This document shows positions 63,454 through 64,000 of a stretch of DNA of 64,000 bases, piece by piece. Below the pieces are notes generated by a model. It saw only the letters and a program-made list of their open reading frames with translations. It was not told where the DNA came from and did not search any database. Numbering within the stretch: position 1 is the first letter of the stretch; each line of letters begins with the position of its first letter. The DNA comes from Mucilaginibacter psychrotolerans (GTDB lineage Bacteria; Bacteroidota; Bacteroidia; Sphingobacteriales; Sphingobacteriaceae): positions 248,001-312,000 of the forward strand of contig NZ_SOZE01000001.1 of NCBI RefSeq assembly GCF_004519315.1. The letters are read 5' to 3'. Both the position numbers and the translations under genes were made by a program.

Positions 63454-64000
63454 TATTTATTGAGGGTTTTGATAACCTTTGCCGGATTGCCGACTACAAG
63501 GGTATAGGCGGGTACATCTTTGGTAACCACAGCACAGGCACCCACAATGGCTCCTTCGCCAATGGTAACACCTTTTAAAATCGTAGCGTTGAAGCTCACC
63601 CACGCATAATCGTGTATAACGATAGGGGCGGTGAGCACATTACCCTTATCGCTCCAGGCACCGTTTTGCATCAGGTCTACGTAACGCTCTGCCCGCTCCA
63701 GGGCATCTAATTCGTGCGAGTTAGTATCCATAATATTCACATTATGTGATATCTGCACAAAGTTGCCGATAGTAACCGATTCGCCCGACCATATGCGCGA
63801 ATGATCGCCAACGTAGCAATTTTCGCCTATGGATATTTTGCCGCCGTACTTAAATACACTCAGCATGCCGCGTATGTGGGTATTGTTGCCAATTGCGATT
63901 TTGGTTTTGTCCTGTCCGTTTACCACTACGGCTTCCGGGTAAAAAGTAGCGCCGTTATTGGTGATATTGTATTGGATATTTTGTACCTGTTTGGCTTCTT
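63453..64000 (-). CDS. Left-handed beta-helix acyltransferase, cut by right edge
   Basis: The frame is open to base 64000 and leaves the window; the visible N-terminal end reads EAKQVQNIQYNITNNGATFYPEAVVVNG and is not the true start. A valine codon at 63924-63926 (GTG) is unlikely to be the start because the frame continues. Hexapeptide repeats run over about 125 residues (IAIGNNTHIRGMLSVFKYGGKISIGENCYVGDHSRIWSGESVTIGN), with the typical HxxN loop TNSHELDALERAERYVDLM. Products are acetylated sugars or glycans. It is the first gene in view of the leftward polysaccharide locus. Confidence 0.8.
   Translation of the reverse strand, partial: EAKQVQNIQYNITNNGATFYPEAVVVNGQDKTKIAIGNNTHIRGMLSVFKYGGKISIGENCYVGDHSRIWSGESVTIGNFVQISHNVNIMDTNSHELDALERAERYVDLMQNGAWSDKGNVLTAPIVIHDYAWVSFNATILKGVTIGEGAIVGACAVVTKDVPAYTLVVGNPAKVIKTLNK

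Noticed and set aside
40633..64000. Type IX secretion C-terminal domain or PEP-CTERM substrate in the locus
   Set aside because: No protein in the window ends with a T9SS-type domain or a motif plus helix plus basic tail.

Overview
The window looks like a chromosomal segment of a member of the Bacteroidota, most likely the family Sphingobacteriaceae (Mucilaginibacter/Pedobacter-like). The evidence is indirect: TAnnTTTG-type -7 promoter elements, almost no Shine-Dalgarno sequences, a compact FadL plus SGNH-lipoprotein pair, atpD-atpC separated from the rest of the ATP synthase genes, FtsX/MacB-type 800-residue permeases, and a large exosortase-linked polysaccharide locus. No prophage, insertion sequence, rRNA operon or CRISPR array was seen.

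Region by region. 1-10.5 kb: a J-domain protein cut by the left edge, a frameshifted Uma2 nuclease, dnaX, two Sphingobacteria-type unknowns, NADP-dependent isocitrate dehydrogenase, a HicBA toxin-antitoxin pair, a membrane HExxH protein, mannose-6-phosphate isomerase and a histidine kinase/response regulator pair. 11-17.6 kb: a secreted GH5-like hydrolase, a VWA protein plus AAA+ ATPase pair, a membrane metallophosphoesterase and a UbiA-like membrane protein. 17.8-25.7 kb: leuS with a repeat-derived coding insertion, a methyltransferase, an acetyltransferase, then a leftward unit with an S-box (SAM-I) riboswitch, a 1-Cys peroxiredoxin, tRNA-Cys and a terminator; after that fructokinase, a repeat island and a ParDE-like module. 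25.8-30.5 kb: atpC-atpD, a FadL-like porin and an SGNH lipoprotein. 30.5-40.6 kb: quinone oxidoreductase, a TlpA-like protein lacking one active-site cysteine, an ABC permease, a YtrA-type GntR/ABC operon with a near-perfect palindromic operator, a peroxiredoxin, tRNA-Arg, adk and obgE.

40.6-64 kb is one long leftward polysaccharide locus of about 25 tightly packed genes, most overlapping or within 20 bp. It enters from beyond the right edge. It holds about a dozen glycosyltransferases (GT2, GT4, GT9 and GT-A types), an NAD-dependent sugar epimerase, two left-handed beta-helix acyltransferases, an MBOAT/SGNH O-acetylation pair, an acyltransferase-3 protein, an FkbM and a second methyltransferase, a Wzy-like polymerase, an exosortase with the Cys-Arg-His triad, and a terminal lipoprotein. 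The genes fit synthesis, decoration, polymerisation and surface handling of an exopolysaccharide. The manA product upstream could feed mannose precursors to it.

Intergenic spaces are unusually rich in repeat families with inverted arms, several of them placed as terminators between convergent genes. One such repeat appears to have been absorbed into the leuS reading frame.
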